The translations under genes were made by a program, and so were the position numbers. Shown here piece after piece: positions 56,320 through 64,000 of a stretch of 64,000 nt of DNA (position 1 is its first letter; each line of letters starts with the position of its first letter). This stretch comes from CAVDWX01 sp963612735 (GTDB lineage: Bacteria; Bacillota_I; Bacilli_A; RFN20; CAG-826), in NCBI GenBank assembly GCA_963612735.1, contig CAVDWX010000003.1, positions 1-64,000 of the forward strand, in the 5' to 3' direction. The notes beneath the pieces are model-generated. The model did not search any database and had not been told where the DNA came from. It saw nothing but the letters and a program-made list of their open reading frames with translations.

Positions 56320-56694
56320 TTATTTATTTAATAGTTCAGAATGAAGAATGTAGTCAGCGCTGCTTTTATTTGTAGCAATAGGAATATCATATAACGCTGC
56401 GATTCTTAGCAATGCTTTTACATCTGGATCATGAGGTTGAGCTTGTAATGGGTCCCAAAAGAAGATGACGATATTGATTTCTTTTTCAGCAACTTTTGCG
56501 CCTATTTGTAAATCTCCTCCATAAGGACCAGATAGATAACCTTTAACATCTAAACCTGTTGCTTCGCTAATTAACCTAGCGGTAGTTCCTGTTCCGCATA
56601 ATTGGTATTGGCCTAATGTCTTTTTATTTTCTTTTGCCCAAGCAATGATTTCTTTTTTCTTATTGTCATGAGCGATGAGGGCAATTGTTTTCAT
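56320..56694 (-). CDS. mgsA: Methylglyoxal synthase
   Basis: Converts dihydroxyacetone phosphate to methylglyoxal and phosphate, a glycolytic overflow route. The 124-aa protein has IALIAHDNKKKEI at the start, CGTGTTARLISEATGLDV, the catalytic Asp in SGPYGGDLQIGA, and WDPLQAQPHDPDVKALLRIA with the active-site His. An AAAGGAA SD precedes the ATG. Confidence 0.95.
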   Translation of the reverse strand: MKTIALIAHDNKKKEIIAWAKENKKTLGQYQLCGTGTTARLISEATGLDVKGYLSGPYGGDLQIGAKVAEKEINIVIFFWDPLQAQPHDPDVKALLRIAALYDIPIATNKSSADYILHSELLNK

Positions 56695-56720
56695 ATATTG
56701 ATATTTCCTTTCTTACTAAT

Positions 56721-57839
56721 TTACATGATCATCAATTGATAAAAACCTTCAATGATAGCTATTACACATAGAATTAATCCAGCGACAGGAATGACTATAT
56801 CGACATTCTTGCTTTTTAACGCATACTTCTTTTGATAATTGAATAATAATAGAAGTGGAGAAGCAAAAAATAAAACAAATCCTTTTCCAAATCCCCATGC
56901 TTGAATAGTGGTTAATACGCTAGTTAGTTCTTCCCCACTAAGTTTTGTTCCTCCTATAGAGATAGTCCATATAAGAGTGATGATGAGGTCTAAAATCCCT
57001 GCACTTGCAAAACATATCGCCATTACCGTTCCGACTTGGAAAGAGTGTTTATTAGTCTTTAGATATTCTTTATAATTCGCTTCACTTCCTCCTAATTTGA
57101 GATAGATGCGATGCTGATTTTTTAAATATAAAATAATAGCGATAAAGCATATAAATGTCACAAATGGTTTATTGGTTAAAAAAGGAATGAACTCCATTGG
57201 AAGAGTGAATAATTTTTGTCCTATTGATAAACCCTTAATAACTAAACAAGCTACCTCATATAGGATAGGTAATATTACTAATAAACGATAATAAATGAGA
57301 TGCTTTTCTTTAATCTTTTTTGGTCTATAGATTAAGAATAAATAAAGTAATGAACACATCAATAAATCAATAAAGACATTCAATGTTAGATATTTTGTAA
57401 AATATTTTCTAATAAATATATCGCCAATATCTTTAGCGTTACTAATTCCAAATGGTTCTAATACTAATTTAACTAACCCGACGTAGTAACGGTCATACAT
57501 TAATAGATATAAAGCGATAATTAATATTGCCATCGAAGCGTGGAATAAAACTAATTTTTTGATGTTTTCTTGGCTTGATAAAATAAGAGCGAAATTAGCA
57601 ATTAAAAATAAAGGAACCGCTAGTTGGCCTAAAAAGCCACATATATCAGAACTAATTTGAAAAGCGCTAAAAGAATGATTTGTATAATTAGCGACATTAG
57701 CCATGCTCGCTAAAGATAACGAAATTTGAACTAATATCATCATAATCCAAGCCATAATTCGAATATGACGATACGATAGTGGCGCTTTATATTTGATATC
57801 GTTTTGACTGTTTAAATTGATTATATTTCTTTTCGACAT
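56721..57839 (-). CDS. Polytopic membrane protein, function unknown
   Basis: I do not recognise a family. The 372-aa protein has about ten hydrophobic segments, a soluble N-terminal stretch of about 25 residues, and a basic loop YRPKKIKEKHL near the middle. It lies 26 bases upstream of mgsA on the same strand and may be co-transcribed with it. It is divergent from a DUF4143 ATPase, with the 33-bp repeats in the intergenic space. Confidence 0.75.
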   Translation of the reverse strand: MSKRNIINLNSQNDIKYKAPLSYRHIRIMAWIMMILVQISLSLASMANVANYTNHSFSAFQISSDICGFLGQLAVPLFLIANFALILSSQENIKKLVLFHASMAILIIALYLLMYDRYYVGLVKLVLEPFGISNAKDIGDIFIRKYFTKYLTLNVFIDLLMCSLLYLFLIYRPKKIKEKHLIYYRLLVILPILYEVACLVIKGLSIGQKLFTLPMEFIPFLTNKPFVTFICFIAIILYLKNQHRIYLKLGGSEANYKEYLKTNKHSFQVGTVMAICFASAGILDLIITLIWTISIGGTKLSGEELTSVLTTIQAWGFGKGFVLFFASPLLLLFNYQKKYALKSKNVDIVIPVAGLILCVIAIIEGFYQLMIM

Positions 57840-57920
57840 TTATTCTCTTCTCGTCAATTTATTTTACTATTTTGCTTGTATAAATAAAAAGATATTTATA
57901 CACTTTTTGATTTAAATTAC

Positions 57921-57998
57921 ATTGCGCTTTTTCCCTAATTTGACAAAAAATAGATTGCGCTTTTTCCCTAATTTGACAAAAACTACATTGCGCTTTTT
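57921..57998. repeat. 33-bp tandem direct repeats in a divergent promoter region
   Basis: Units begin at 57921, 57954 and 57987. The first two share 29 identical bases starting ATTGCGCTTTTTCCCTAATT and differ only near the end; the third matches for 12 bases. Each full unit carries TTGCGC and TTGACA. The spacing is close to three DNA turns. They lie just upstream of the ATPase start and probably bind a regulator. Confidence 0.8.
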
Positions 57999-58015
57999 TT
58001 GCTTTTTGTTATACT
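57988..58015 (+). promoter_or_regulatory. Promoter of the AAA-DUF4143 ATPase gene
   Basis: TTGCGC (57988-57993) within the third repeat is followed after 16 bp by TATACT (58010-58015), which is preceded by TTG. Repeats therefore overlap the -35 element. Confidence 0.5.
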
Positions 58016-58043
58016 AATAATGTATTTTATTCGGAGAACGCAT

Positions 58044-59405
58044 ATGATGTTTAAAAGAAAAATATATGACGATCTTGTCAAATGGAAAAATGAATGCAAA
58101 GGCACGAAAGCTTTGCTTATTGAAGGAGCTAGACGTATTGGCAAATCGACAATTGTTGAAGAGTTTGCTAAAAAAAATTATCAAAGTTATATTCTTATCG
58201 ATTTTGGAATGGCAAAAAGAACTATAAAGGAGTTGTTTTATAACTATCTTGAAGACTTAGATACGTTTTTCATGTACTTATCAGCGCAATATAATGTTCG
58301 TTTATTTGATAGAAACTCTCTTATTATTTTTGATGAAGTTCAACTATTCCCTAAGGCTAGAGAAGCTATTAAATATCTCGTTAAGGATGGCCGTTATGAT
58401 TTTATTGAAACAGGTTCACTTATATCAATTAAGCAAAACATTGAGGATATTCTTATTCCTTCTGAAGAAAGAAGCATCGAGATGCATCCTTTAGATTTTG
58501 AAGAATTTGCATGGGCTATGAATGAACAAATATTAATAGAATATATTAAAGAATGCTTTTTAAATTTGAAGCCTTTATATGAACCTCTTCATAATCAAGC
58601 AATGCTTCTTTTTAAGCAATATATGTTAATTGGTGGTATGCCTAAAGTTGTATCTATTTTCATTGATAGTAGAAAACAATTTTATGATTGTGATCTTGAA
58701 AAGCGTGATATTTTAGATACATATAGAAAAGATATATTGACTTTAAAAGCATCTTATAAAAATAAGGTGTTATCTATTTTTGATCAGATACCCAGTTTTC
58801 TATCTACCCATGAGAAAAGAGTTAAAATTAATTCCATTAGTACAACTGATTTTGGACTTAACTATGAGGAAACTTTCTTTTGGCTTGCGGATTCTAAAAT
58901 TTGCAATGAATGTTTTATGTGTAACGATCCTAATGTTGGCTTATCTTTAAATGAAAATCGCTCTTATATTAAATGCTATATGGGAGATACTGGTTTATTA
59001 GTGGCACACGCATTTGATGAAAATCCTAAAAATGACATTAACATATATTCTGCTATTCTAAATGATAATTTAGCGATAAATAAAGGTATGCTTTATGAAA
59101 ATGTCGTTGCTCAAATACTTGTTGCAAACGGAAATAAATTATATTTTTATACTCATTATTCTCCTGTTAAGCATCGAAATGATATTGAAGTTGATTTTAT
59201 CCTCAGTAGTGGAAATAAAGTTCAAAATAAAATCATACCAATTGAGGTTAAATCATCTAAAAGGTATGGAACGGTTTCCTTAGATAAATTTATTGAAAAA
59301 TATAAAGATAGGATTGAACGATCGTATATTATTCATCCGAAAAATTTGTTTATCAAAGAAAATGGTATTATTTGCATACCTCCGTATATGACATTTTGTT
59401 TATAA
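58044..59405 (+). CDS. AAA ATPase with DUF4143 C-terminal domain
   Basis: A 453-aa protein of the widespread, poorly understood AAA_14/DUF4143 family. P-loop IEGARRIGKSTIV at about 26-38, Walker B SLIIFDEVQLFPKA, arginine-finger region FIETGSL and SIEMHPLDFEEF, then the DUF4143 domain ending in a nuclease-like EVDFILSSG/IPIEVKSSK motif. The start at 58044 has GGAG seven bases upstream; a longer frame would run through the promoter. A paralogue lies at 61236-62548. Confidence 0.85.
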   Translation: MMFKRKIYDDLVKWKNECKGTKALLIEGARRIGKSTIVEEFAKKNYQSYILIDFGMAKRTIKELFYNYLEDLDTFFMYLSAQYNVRLFDRNSLIIFDEVQLFPKAREAIKYLVKDGRYDFIETGSLISIKQNIEDILIPSEERSIEMHPLDFEEFAWAMNEQILIEYIKECFLNLKPLYEPLHNQAMLLFKQYMLIGGMPKVVSIFIDSRKQFYDCDLEKRDILDTYRKDILTLKASYKNKVLSIFDQIPSFLSTHEKRVKINSISTTDFGLNYEETFFWLADSKICNECFMCNDPNVGLSLNENRSYIKCYMGDTGLLVAHAFDENPKNDINIYSAILNDNLAINKGMLYENVVAQILVANGNKLYFYTHYSPVKHRNDIEVDFILSSGNKVQNKIIPIEVKSSKRYGTVSLDKFIEKYKDRIERSYIIHPKNLFIKENGIICIPPYMTFCL

Positions 59406-59440
59406 TAAACGATGATCCGAATGAGGCAATTGATGTTTAT

Positions 59441-60154
59441 ATGAATTATGTATTAATCTTCGCCGGAGGAACGGGTCAAAGAATGAATACTGTTTCTCTC
59501 CCCAAACAATTTTTAAAAGTCCATGATGTTCCTATTCTTGTTCACACTATTAGGCATTTTCAAAATTGTTCTTTAATCGATGGCATCCTCGTAGTGTGCT
59601 TAAAGGATTACATCCCCTATGTTTTTGAATTAAAAGATGAATATAGGCTTGATAAGATAATTGATGTAATACCTGGAGGAGATACTGGACAAGGTTCAAT
59701 TAGAAATGGTTTATTTTATCTAGAAAATAAGATAAAAGGTGATGATATTGTTCTCATTCATGATGGGGTTAGACCTCTTATTAATGAAGAAACGATTGTT
59801 AATAATATCAACTGTGTATTAGAAAAAGGTAACGCTATTACGACCGCTAAGTCGACAGAGACAGTTCTTGTCTTACAAGATGATAATGTCAACCAAATAG
59901 TGGATCGAAGTTTATGTCAGTACGGTAGGGCTCCGCAGAGTTTTTATTTTAGAGATATTCTTTCCGCTCACAAAAAAGCTTTAAAAGACAATCTATCATT
60001 CATCGATAGTGCTTGTTTGATGAGGTATTATGGTTACACTCTTCATGCCGTATTAGGCCCATCATGTAATATAAAAATTACCACGCCTATCGATTATTTC
60101 ATCTTTAGAGCTATCATTGAACAAAAGGAAAATGAACAAATTAAATTTATATAA
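59441..60154 (+). CDS. IspD/TarI-family cytidylyltransferase
   Basis: A 237-aa nucleotidyltransferase using CTP. Motifs: LIFAGGTGQRM (CTP loop), PKQFLKVHDVPILVHTIRHF, GGDTGQGSIRNGL, LIHDGVRPLI and GRAPQSFYFRDIL. IspD (MEP pathway) and TarI (ribitol-5-phosphate) are hard to separate by eye; PKQFL and the paired SDR favour TarI-like CDP-polyol synthesis, while IspF elsewhere in the window favours IspD. The ATG at 59441 fits the family start. Confidence 0.83.
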   Translation: MNYVLIFAGGTGQRMNTVSLPKQFLKVHDVPILVHTIRHFQNCSLIDGILVVCLKDYIPYVFELKDEYRLDKIIDVIPGGDTGQGSIRNGLFYLENKIKGDDIVLIHDGVRPLINEETIVNNINCVLEKGNAITTAKSTETVLVLQDDNVNQIVDRSLCQYGRAPQSFYFRDILSAHKKALKDNLSFIDSACLMRYYGYTLHAVLGPSCNIKITTPIDYFIFRAIIEQKENEQIKFI

Positions 60155-60168
60155 TAAGGATATAGATA

Positions 60169-61230
60169 ATGAGCTTATTAGAACAAGAATATATTGATAC
60201 CGCTAAACAAATTAAATTAGATGGATTATTGCCTTTATTAGAGAATAAGACCATTTTACTGACTGGTTCGACCGGATTAATCGCAACCCAAATTGGAAGA
60301 ACTTTATTAGAATGTAATCGCTTATATAATTCTAATATTCATCTAATTTTACATGCGCGAAATATTGATAAATTAAAAATGAAATATGGTGAATATTTAA
60401 ATAGTGACAATGTTAACTATATTCTTAATGATATCAAAGATGAAATGAAGTGCGATTTAGCGATTGATTATATAATTCATACCGCTTCTATTACTTCTTC
60501 TTTTGATTTTATTAATAAACCAGTTGAAACTATTGATACGTTAATCAATGGAACTAAAAAAGTATTGGAATTTGCTCATACTCATCATATAAAAAAAGTT
60601 ACTTATTTATCATCTTTAGAAGTTTACGGCGATATTCATGATGAGCATATACTCATTGATGAAAATAATTATGGTTATATCGACTTTTTAAATGTGAGAA
60701 GTTCATATTCGGAAGGAAAAAGGATGAGCGAATGTCTTTGTTCTAGTTTTGCTAAAGAATATGATTTATTTATTAATATAGCTCGATTATCTCAAACGAT
60801 TGGAAGCGATATCTCACTTGATGATAATCGTGTTTTTGCCCAATTTGGAAAATGCGCTGTGTTAAATAAAGATATTGTGTTAAAAACTAGAGGAAATACA
60901 ATACGCAGTTATACCTATATTAGCGATGCTGTAAGGGCGATACTATTTGTCTTATTAAAAGGTGAAAATCGTAATGCATATAATATCGCTAATAAAAATA
61001 CTTTATGTTCTATCAGTGAACTCGCTAATCTATTCGCTAAAAGAAGTGAATTTGATATTAAAGTGCTCTATGATTTAAGCGAAAATATAGCGAATTTGGG
61101 ATATAACAACGAGATTAAGATTAATCTAGATACCACTAAGATTGAGAAGTTAGGCTTTGTTCCAACTGTGGACTTATCTCAGATTGTTAATAAACTAATT
61201 GTTGGTTTAAAAGAAAAGATAAACCATTAA
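60169..61230 (+). CDS. NAD-dependent epimerase/dehydratase (extended SDR)
   Basis: The 353-aa protein has a Rossmann loop GSTGLIATQIGR near residue 32, HTASITSS, SSLEVYGD, and the catalytic YSEGK (YxxxK) with SSYSEGKRMSECLCSSFA. It resembles sugar-nucleotide epimerases/decarboxylases. It is 15 bases after the cytidylyltransferase with an AAGGATA SD, so the pair may make a CDP-linked or other activated sugar. Substrate unknown. Confidence 0.82.
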   Translation: MSLLEQEYIDTAKQIKLDGLLPLLENKTILLTGSTGLIATQIGRTLLECNRLYNSNIHLILHARNIDKLKMKYGEYLNSDNVNYILNDIKDEMKCDLAIDYIIHTASITSSFDFINKPVETIDTLINGTKKVLEFAHTHHIKKVTYLSSLEVYGDIHDEHILIDENNYGYIDFLNVRSSYSEGKRMSECLCSSFAKEYDLFINIARLSQTIGSDISLDDNRVFAQFGKCAVLNKDIVLKTRGNTIRSYTYISDAVRAILFVLLKGENRNAYNIANKNTLCSISELANLFAKRSEFDIKVLYDLSENIANLGYNNEIKINLDTTKIEKLGFVPTVDLSQIVNKLIVGLKEKINH

Positions 61231-61235
61231 TTTAT

Positions 61236-62548
61236 TTATAAAAACATTACAAGATATATCGGAAAATAATAGATATTATCTTTCTTTTCTATAGTGGATT
61301 TATTAGAAAATATATATCCTTTAGATAGCTTATAGTTACCTTTTTGATCCACTAGTTTTGGAAGAGCGCGAAATGTATAATTGCCTTTTCCACTTTTAAT
61401 TTCAATAGGCAAGACACTTAACGAATCATAATCATTAATAAGGAAATCAACTTCCCCAACCTTTTTACTATAAAAATAATATATATCGTGGCCGTGCGCT
61501 TTTAGTTCATTTGCCACAAATGTTTCATAAACAGAACCTAGATTAATTACCTCATCACCATTTAGTAACGGACTAATATTATTTTTATAAAGAATATATG
61601 TCAAAATGCCGACATCGTTATAATAAAGTTTAATGAGATTTTTACATGTTACTTCGATAAGTGGGAATTTAGGATTAGAAGTTGCCAAAGTTTTTGTTAC
61701 TGATCCAGAATAAATAAGATAATCAAATTCATCTTGATAGACGCTCATTGCACTTCTATTGTTATTATCTATTTTTGAAAACATGATTCGTTTTACTTTA
61801 TTTTCCATATATGATGGCATTAATTCATATATTCTTCTAATTTTTAAATTATGTGCTTCATCATATTGGCTAGCGTCATCTTTATAAAACGAATAGAATT
61901 CTTTTTGCACTTCTTTACATTTAATTATCTTAAAATCATCTATGAAATAATTAACAGCATCGGGCAAGCCTCCAGCGATGAGATAATATTTAAAATATTT
62001 CATGATTTGATGATGAATAGCTTCATTTATTTTTTCTTGTTTAGTAAAACAATTTTTAAGATAAGCTATAACATCTTCACTAACTTTGTTTGCCCATAAG
62101 AATTCTTCAAAATCTAAAGGATACATGCTAATTTGTTGAACTGAGCCCATAGGAATAAAAATATACCTTAATGTTATTCCTAATAAAGAGCCGCTTGCGA
62201 TGTAACGATATTTATTTTCTTTGAATAATAGTTTTAGTAATGAGATGAGGTGTGGATATGCCTGTATTTCATCTAGAAAAATAATAGTATCATTAACATC
62301 ACCTAAATTAGAAAAATGAATCCCTAGATAAACATAGAACGATTCAGTATTTTTGATTGATGCAAAGTCTTTATCGCTAAGACTATCTTCTTTTAAATTG
62401 ATATAGCAATATTTTTAAAATACTCTTTAGCGGTGTGTTCAATTATATATGTTTTTCCAACTTGTCTTGCTCCATCTATTAAAAGTATCTTATCGGTTGG
62501 GTCTTTATAATAATCGATTAGTCGTTTTTCTATTTTTCTTCTTAACAT
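61236..62548 (-). pseudogene. AAA-DUF4143 ATPase, disrupted by one frameshift
   Basis: The start at 62548 reads MLRRKIEKRLIDYYKDPTDK, then the P-loop DGARQVGKTYII. The frame then hits a stop after FKNIAISI. Adding one A to the A run (T run at 62412-62416) restores YFKKYCYINLKEDSL, then IIFLDEIQAYPH (Walker B), IASGSL, the DUF4143 domain and the EVDFLIN/IEIKSGK motif. Only one base is needed and the rest is open, so sequencing error is as likely as a true pseudogene. It is a paralogue of the 58044 gene. Confidence 0.8.
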
Positions 62549-62574
62549 AATATCTTATCTACGCCCAAATATTA

Positions 62575-62622
62575 CAATTTTCCAAAATATTTTATATGCA
62601 AATATGCAATTTTCCAAAATTG
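62575..62622. repeat. Two 14-bp direct repeats, 32 bp apart, upstream of the second ATPase
   Basis: CAATTTTCCAAAAT occurs at 62575-62588 and 62607-62620. The second copy extends to the near-perfect palindrome CAATTTT-CC-AAAATTG. Placement just before the ATPase start parallels the 33-bp repeats of its paralogue. Confidence 0.7.
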
Positions 62623-62964
62623 AACTAGTGGTAAACAATACTCAATGAATAGCAATTGAAGGTTATCAATAGTTGTTGTATATGTCTTTTTAAATCATAT
62701 TATATTTGCTAAAAGAACTAGAGTTTTTGATAGCGGTTATTTTAAGCTTAATATTCTTAAACGTATTGATAATTTTTTATTTATATTAATTATTTCAAAT
62801 AAAAAGTCATTTAAATATTGCTTAATTTTTTAGAAAATAAATGAAGTTAAAAGGTTATTGATGCTGTTCAAATATGTTGATATATTTCTAGATTATTCCT
62901 TTGATGACTAGACAATATTATAGTTATAATTTGTATTTGTTGATTTGTAAGTGCGCTTTATTTT
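62623..62964. other. Intergenic AT-rich stretch, no gene seen
   Basis: All frames are broken by frequent stops and I see no convincing SD, tRNA or conserved RNA. It may hold upstream sequence of the ATPase promoter. Confidence 0.5.
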
Positions 62965-63002
62965 ATAAAAAAGACTAACAAATAGGTTAATTCATTAGTC
63001 TT
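62965..63002 (-). terminator. Terminator of the aconitase X genes
   Basis: On the minus strand AAGACTAA (complement of 62995-63002) pairs with TTAGTCTT (complement of 62971-62978), followed by a T run. Confidence 0.8.
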
Positions 63003-63026
63003 ATTTTATAATGTTATCTTAAGTTG

Positions 63027-63467
63027 TTATAAGATAATGACGGTTCCGTCTTCCTTGACTTCGATTTGATCTCCAGTTTTAACGCTCTTTAAAAAGTCTT
63101 CGCCTAATTCATCAATAGCAATGACATCACTATTTTCCCAAATTCTAGCTAGGACTATTCCTGATGCAGCGAGTGAATCGATGTGTTCTGAAAATAGAAA
63201 ACAGGCTGGAGCAATGCCCATCGAGCAAACGGTTTGAATGACTAAACCTCCGGTAGTGGATCCAATGGTAATTGGTAAACATAATGCTTTATGTGAAATG
63301 TTTAAACCATAGATATCGGGATTATTTTGATCAGAGACAATTACTTCTTTAGCGTTTTTTAATGCGCTTTTTTGGAAAGTTGCTAGAGTATTGACGCCTT
63401 GTCTAGATACGACCGCTTCACCTTTATATGTCCCACTAGCGAGAACTCGACCTTTAAATGTTTTCAT
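63027..63467 (-). CDS. Aconitase X small subunit (DUF126 swivel domain)
   Basis: The 146-aa protein matches the AcnX small domain: KGRVLASGTYKGEAVVSRQG at the start, PDIYGLNISHKALCLPITIG, STTGGLVIQTV and IVLARIWENSDVIAIDELG. It closes over the active site of the large part. AcnX enzymes dehydrate cis-3-hydroxyproline in bacteria or phosphomevalonate in archaea; the substrate here is not determined. It starts two bases after the large-subunit stop. Confidence 0.87.
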   Translation of the reverse strand: MKTFKGRVLASGTYKGEAVVSRQGVNTLATFQKSALKNAKEVIVSDQNNPDIYGLNISHKALCLPITIGSTTGGLVIQTVCSMGIAPACFLFSEHIDSLAASGIVLARIWENSDVIAIDELGEDFLKSVKTGDQIEVKEDGTVIIL

Positions 63468-63469
63468 AA

Positions 63470-64000
63470 TTATTTAGTCTCCTTTCCAACAATATAGGCT
63501 AGTATTTCATTATCTTTATAATATCTAGCGATGGAATACGTTCTTAATTTATTAGATGAAGTAATTATTCTTCTTGATTTAGTTAATGGGTTATTTGTAT
63601 ACATCAAAGGACAAATGGAAGATAACTTTACGCCTGTATTCATTAATTCTTGATATTTGCTAGTCTTTTTGAATTCGTTAACGACATCCGGAGCGGAAGT
63701 CATGATTGTTCTTACTTTAACTTTCTTTCTTCCAGTTTCATTTAATCCCATGACAATTTTATCGGTCCAATCATTTAATTGCTTTAATGTGAGATGCGGA
63801 CAACCAATAAAGACGAGATTGCCTTTCTTTTCTTTATTTTTCCACATGATTGGGTAAGATTTATAAACTCTATCTAATTCCGCATCGTCGATAACATATT
63901 CCTTATAATTTTGAGCGAGCAATGATTCCCCTAATTCTTTAGCTTCCGGGGTTAAATTATCGATGTGATATAAACCAACCGCTCCATTAGACGCAGTAGC
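63470..64000 (-). CDS. Aconitase X large subunit, partial (5' end outside window)
   Basis: The frame is open to the window edge, so this is the C-terminal part. It reads SNGAVGLYHIDNLTPEAKEL at the edge, then GNLVFIGCPHLTLKQLNDWT, where the GCPH motif with a cluster-ligand Cys is typical of AcnX, and SICPLMYTNNP with a further Cys. A TTG at 63922 is not the true start. Any Fe-S cluster would depend on the SUF system. Confidence 0.88.
   Translation of the reverse strand, partial: ATASNGAVGLYHIDNLTPEAKELGESLLAQNYKEYVIDDAELDRVYKSYPIMWKNKEKKGNLVFIGCPHLTLKQLNDWTDKIVMGLNETGRKKVKVRTIMTSAPDVVNEFKKTSKYQELMNTGVKLSSICPLMYTNNPLTKSRRIITSSNKLRTYSIARYYKDNEILAYIVGKETK

Noticed and set aside
57999..58043. 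Upstream extension of the DUF4143 ATPase
   Set aside because: It starts at a non-ATG codon inside the -35/-10 region; ATG at 58044 has a GGAG SD.
1..64000. CRISPR arrays, rRNA operons, insertion sequences or prophage genes
   Set aside because: No regular repeat-spacer series, transposase, integrase or phage structural gene was seen; the only tandem repeats are the short promoter repeats noted.
1..64000. Mycoplasma-type code with TGA as Trp
   Set aside because: TGA ends several conserved genes at the expected place and conserved Trp residues are TGG.

Overview
This is an AT-rich bacterial window with a Firmicutes/Mollicutes-type gene complement. It carries the C-D-S-U-B SUF operon, RNase Y, the RNA polymerase delta subunit, GpsB, RecU, DnaD, class II formate-THF ligase, energy-coupling-factor RibU and an Opp peptide importer. 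TGA is used as a stop (for example at rsmG, parA, parB and the NrnA-like gene), so this is not a Mycoplasma-type code. Several blocks keep Bacillus gene order: mnmG-rsmG-parA-parB, ribU next to a ferredoxin gene, cmk-der-gpsA-hup, dnaD-nth with recU and gpsB-rnpB, and pgsA-cinA-recA-rny-ymdB-miaB. My inference is an uncultured deep-branching Bacilli/Mollicutes-like lineage (RF39 or Izemoplasma type). Two runs of ten N show that it is a scaffolded draft assembly, possibly from a metagenome.

Layout. 1-381: mostly non-coding, but the minus strand holds a 15-codon peptide with a strong SD and a following terminator, which looks like an attenuator for a gene outside the window. 382-5047: SUF iron-sulfur cluster operon. 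5050-9255: tRNA modification, 16S methylation and ParAB. 9276-10320: FMN riboswitch, ribU and a convergent ferredoxin gene. 10456-14093: small membrane protein, cmk, der, gpsA, HU. 14139-18206: short tRNA nucleotidyltransferase, dnaD, nth, recU and an exonuclease (minus), gpsB, RNase P RNA. 18223-28003: pgsA, pncC/cinA, recA, rny, ymdB, a MiaB with an extra YlbF/YmcA-like domain, miaA, a gap-broken TcdA-like gene, fhs. 28053-32968: two large ABC ATPase-permease fusions. 33031-38462: ychF, ispF, argS, rpoE, NrnA-like and CysQ-like genes. 38549-40032: gap-truncated ATPase, tRNA-Gln and an NfuA-like scaffold (minus).

40099-42523: Nudix hydrolase, Lgt, CPBP protease, DUF3899-like protein. 42648-56245: a nutrition module consisting of a large surface subtilase, a lipoprotein peptide receptor, OppB, OppC, OppD and OppF. 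OppC has a large extracellular insert and both ATPases have long charged helical inserts. 56320-57839: methylglyoxal synthase and an unknown membrane protein (minus). 58044-62548: an IspD/TarI-type cytidylyltransferase and an SDR, flanked by two AAA-DUF4143 ATPases that each have direct repeats at their promoters; the second ATPase is frameshifted. 63027-64000: both parts of aconitase X, the large one running off the window.

Functionally most of the window is housekeeping. The less ordinary parts are the Opp ATPase/permease insertions, the MiaB-YlbF fusion in an RNase Y neighbourhood, a ParB that has lost its CTP-binding motifs, a three-hairpin leader before rny, the repeat-controlled DUF4143 ATPases, and the leader-peptide attenuator at the left edge.
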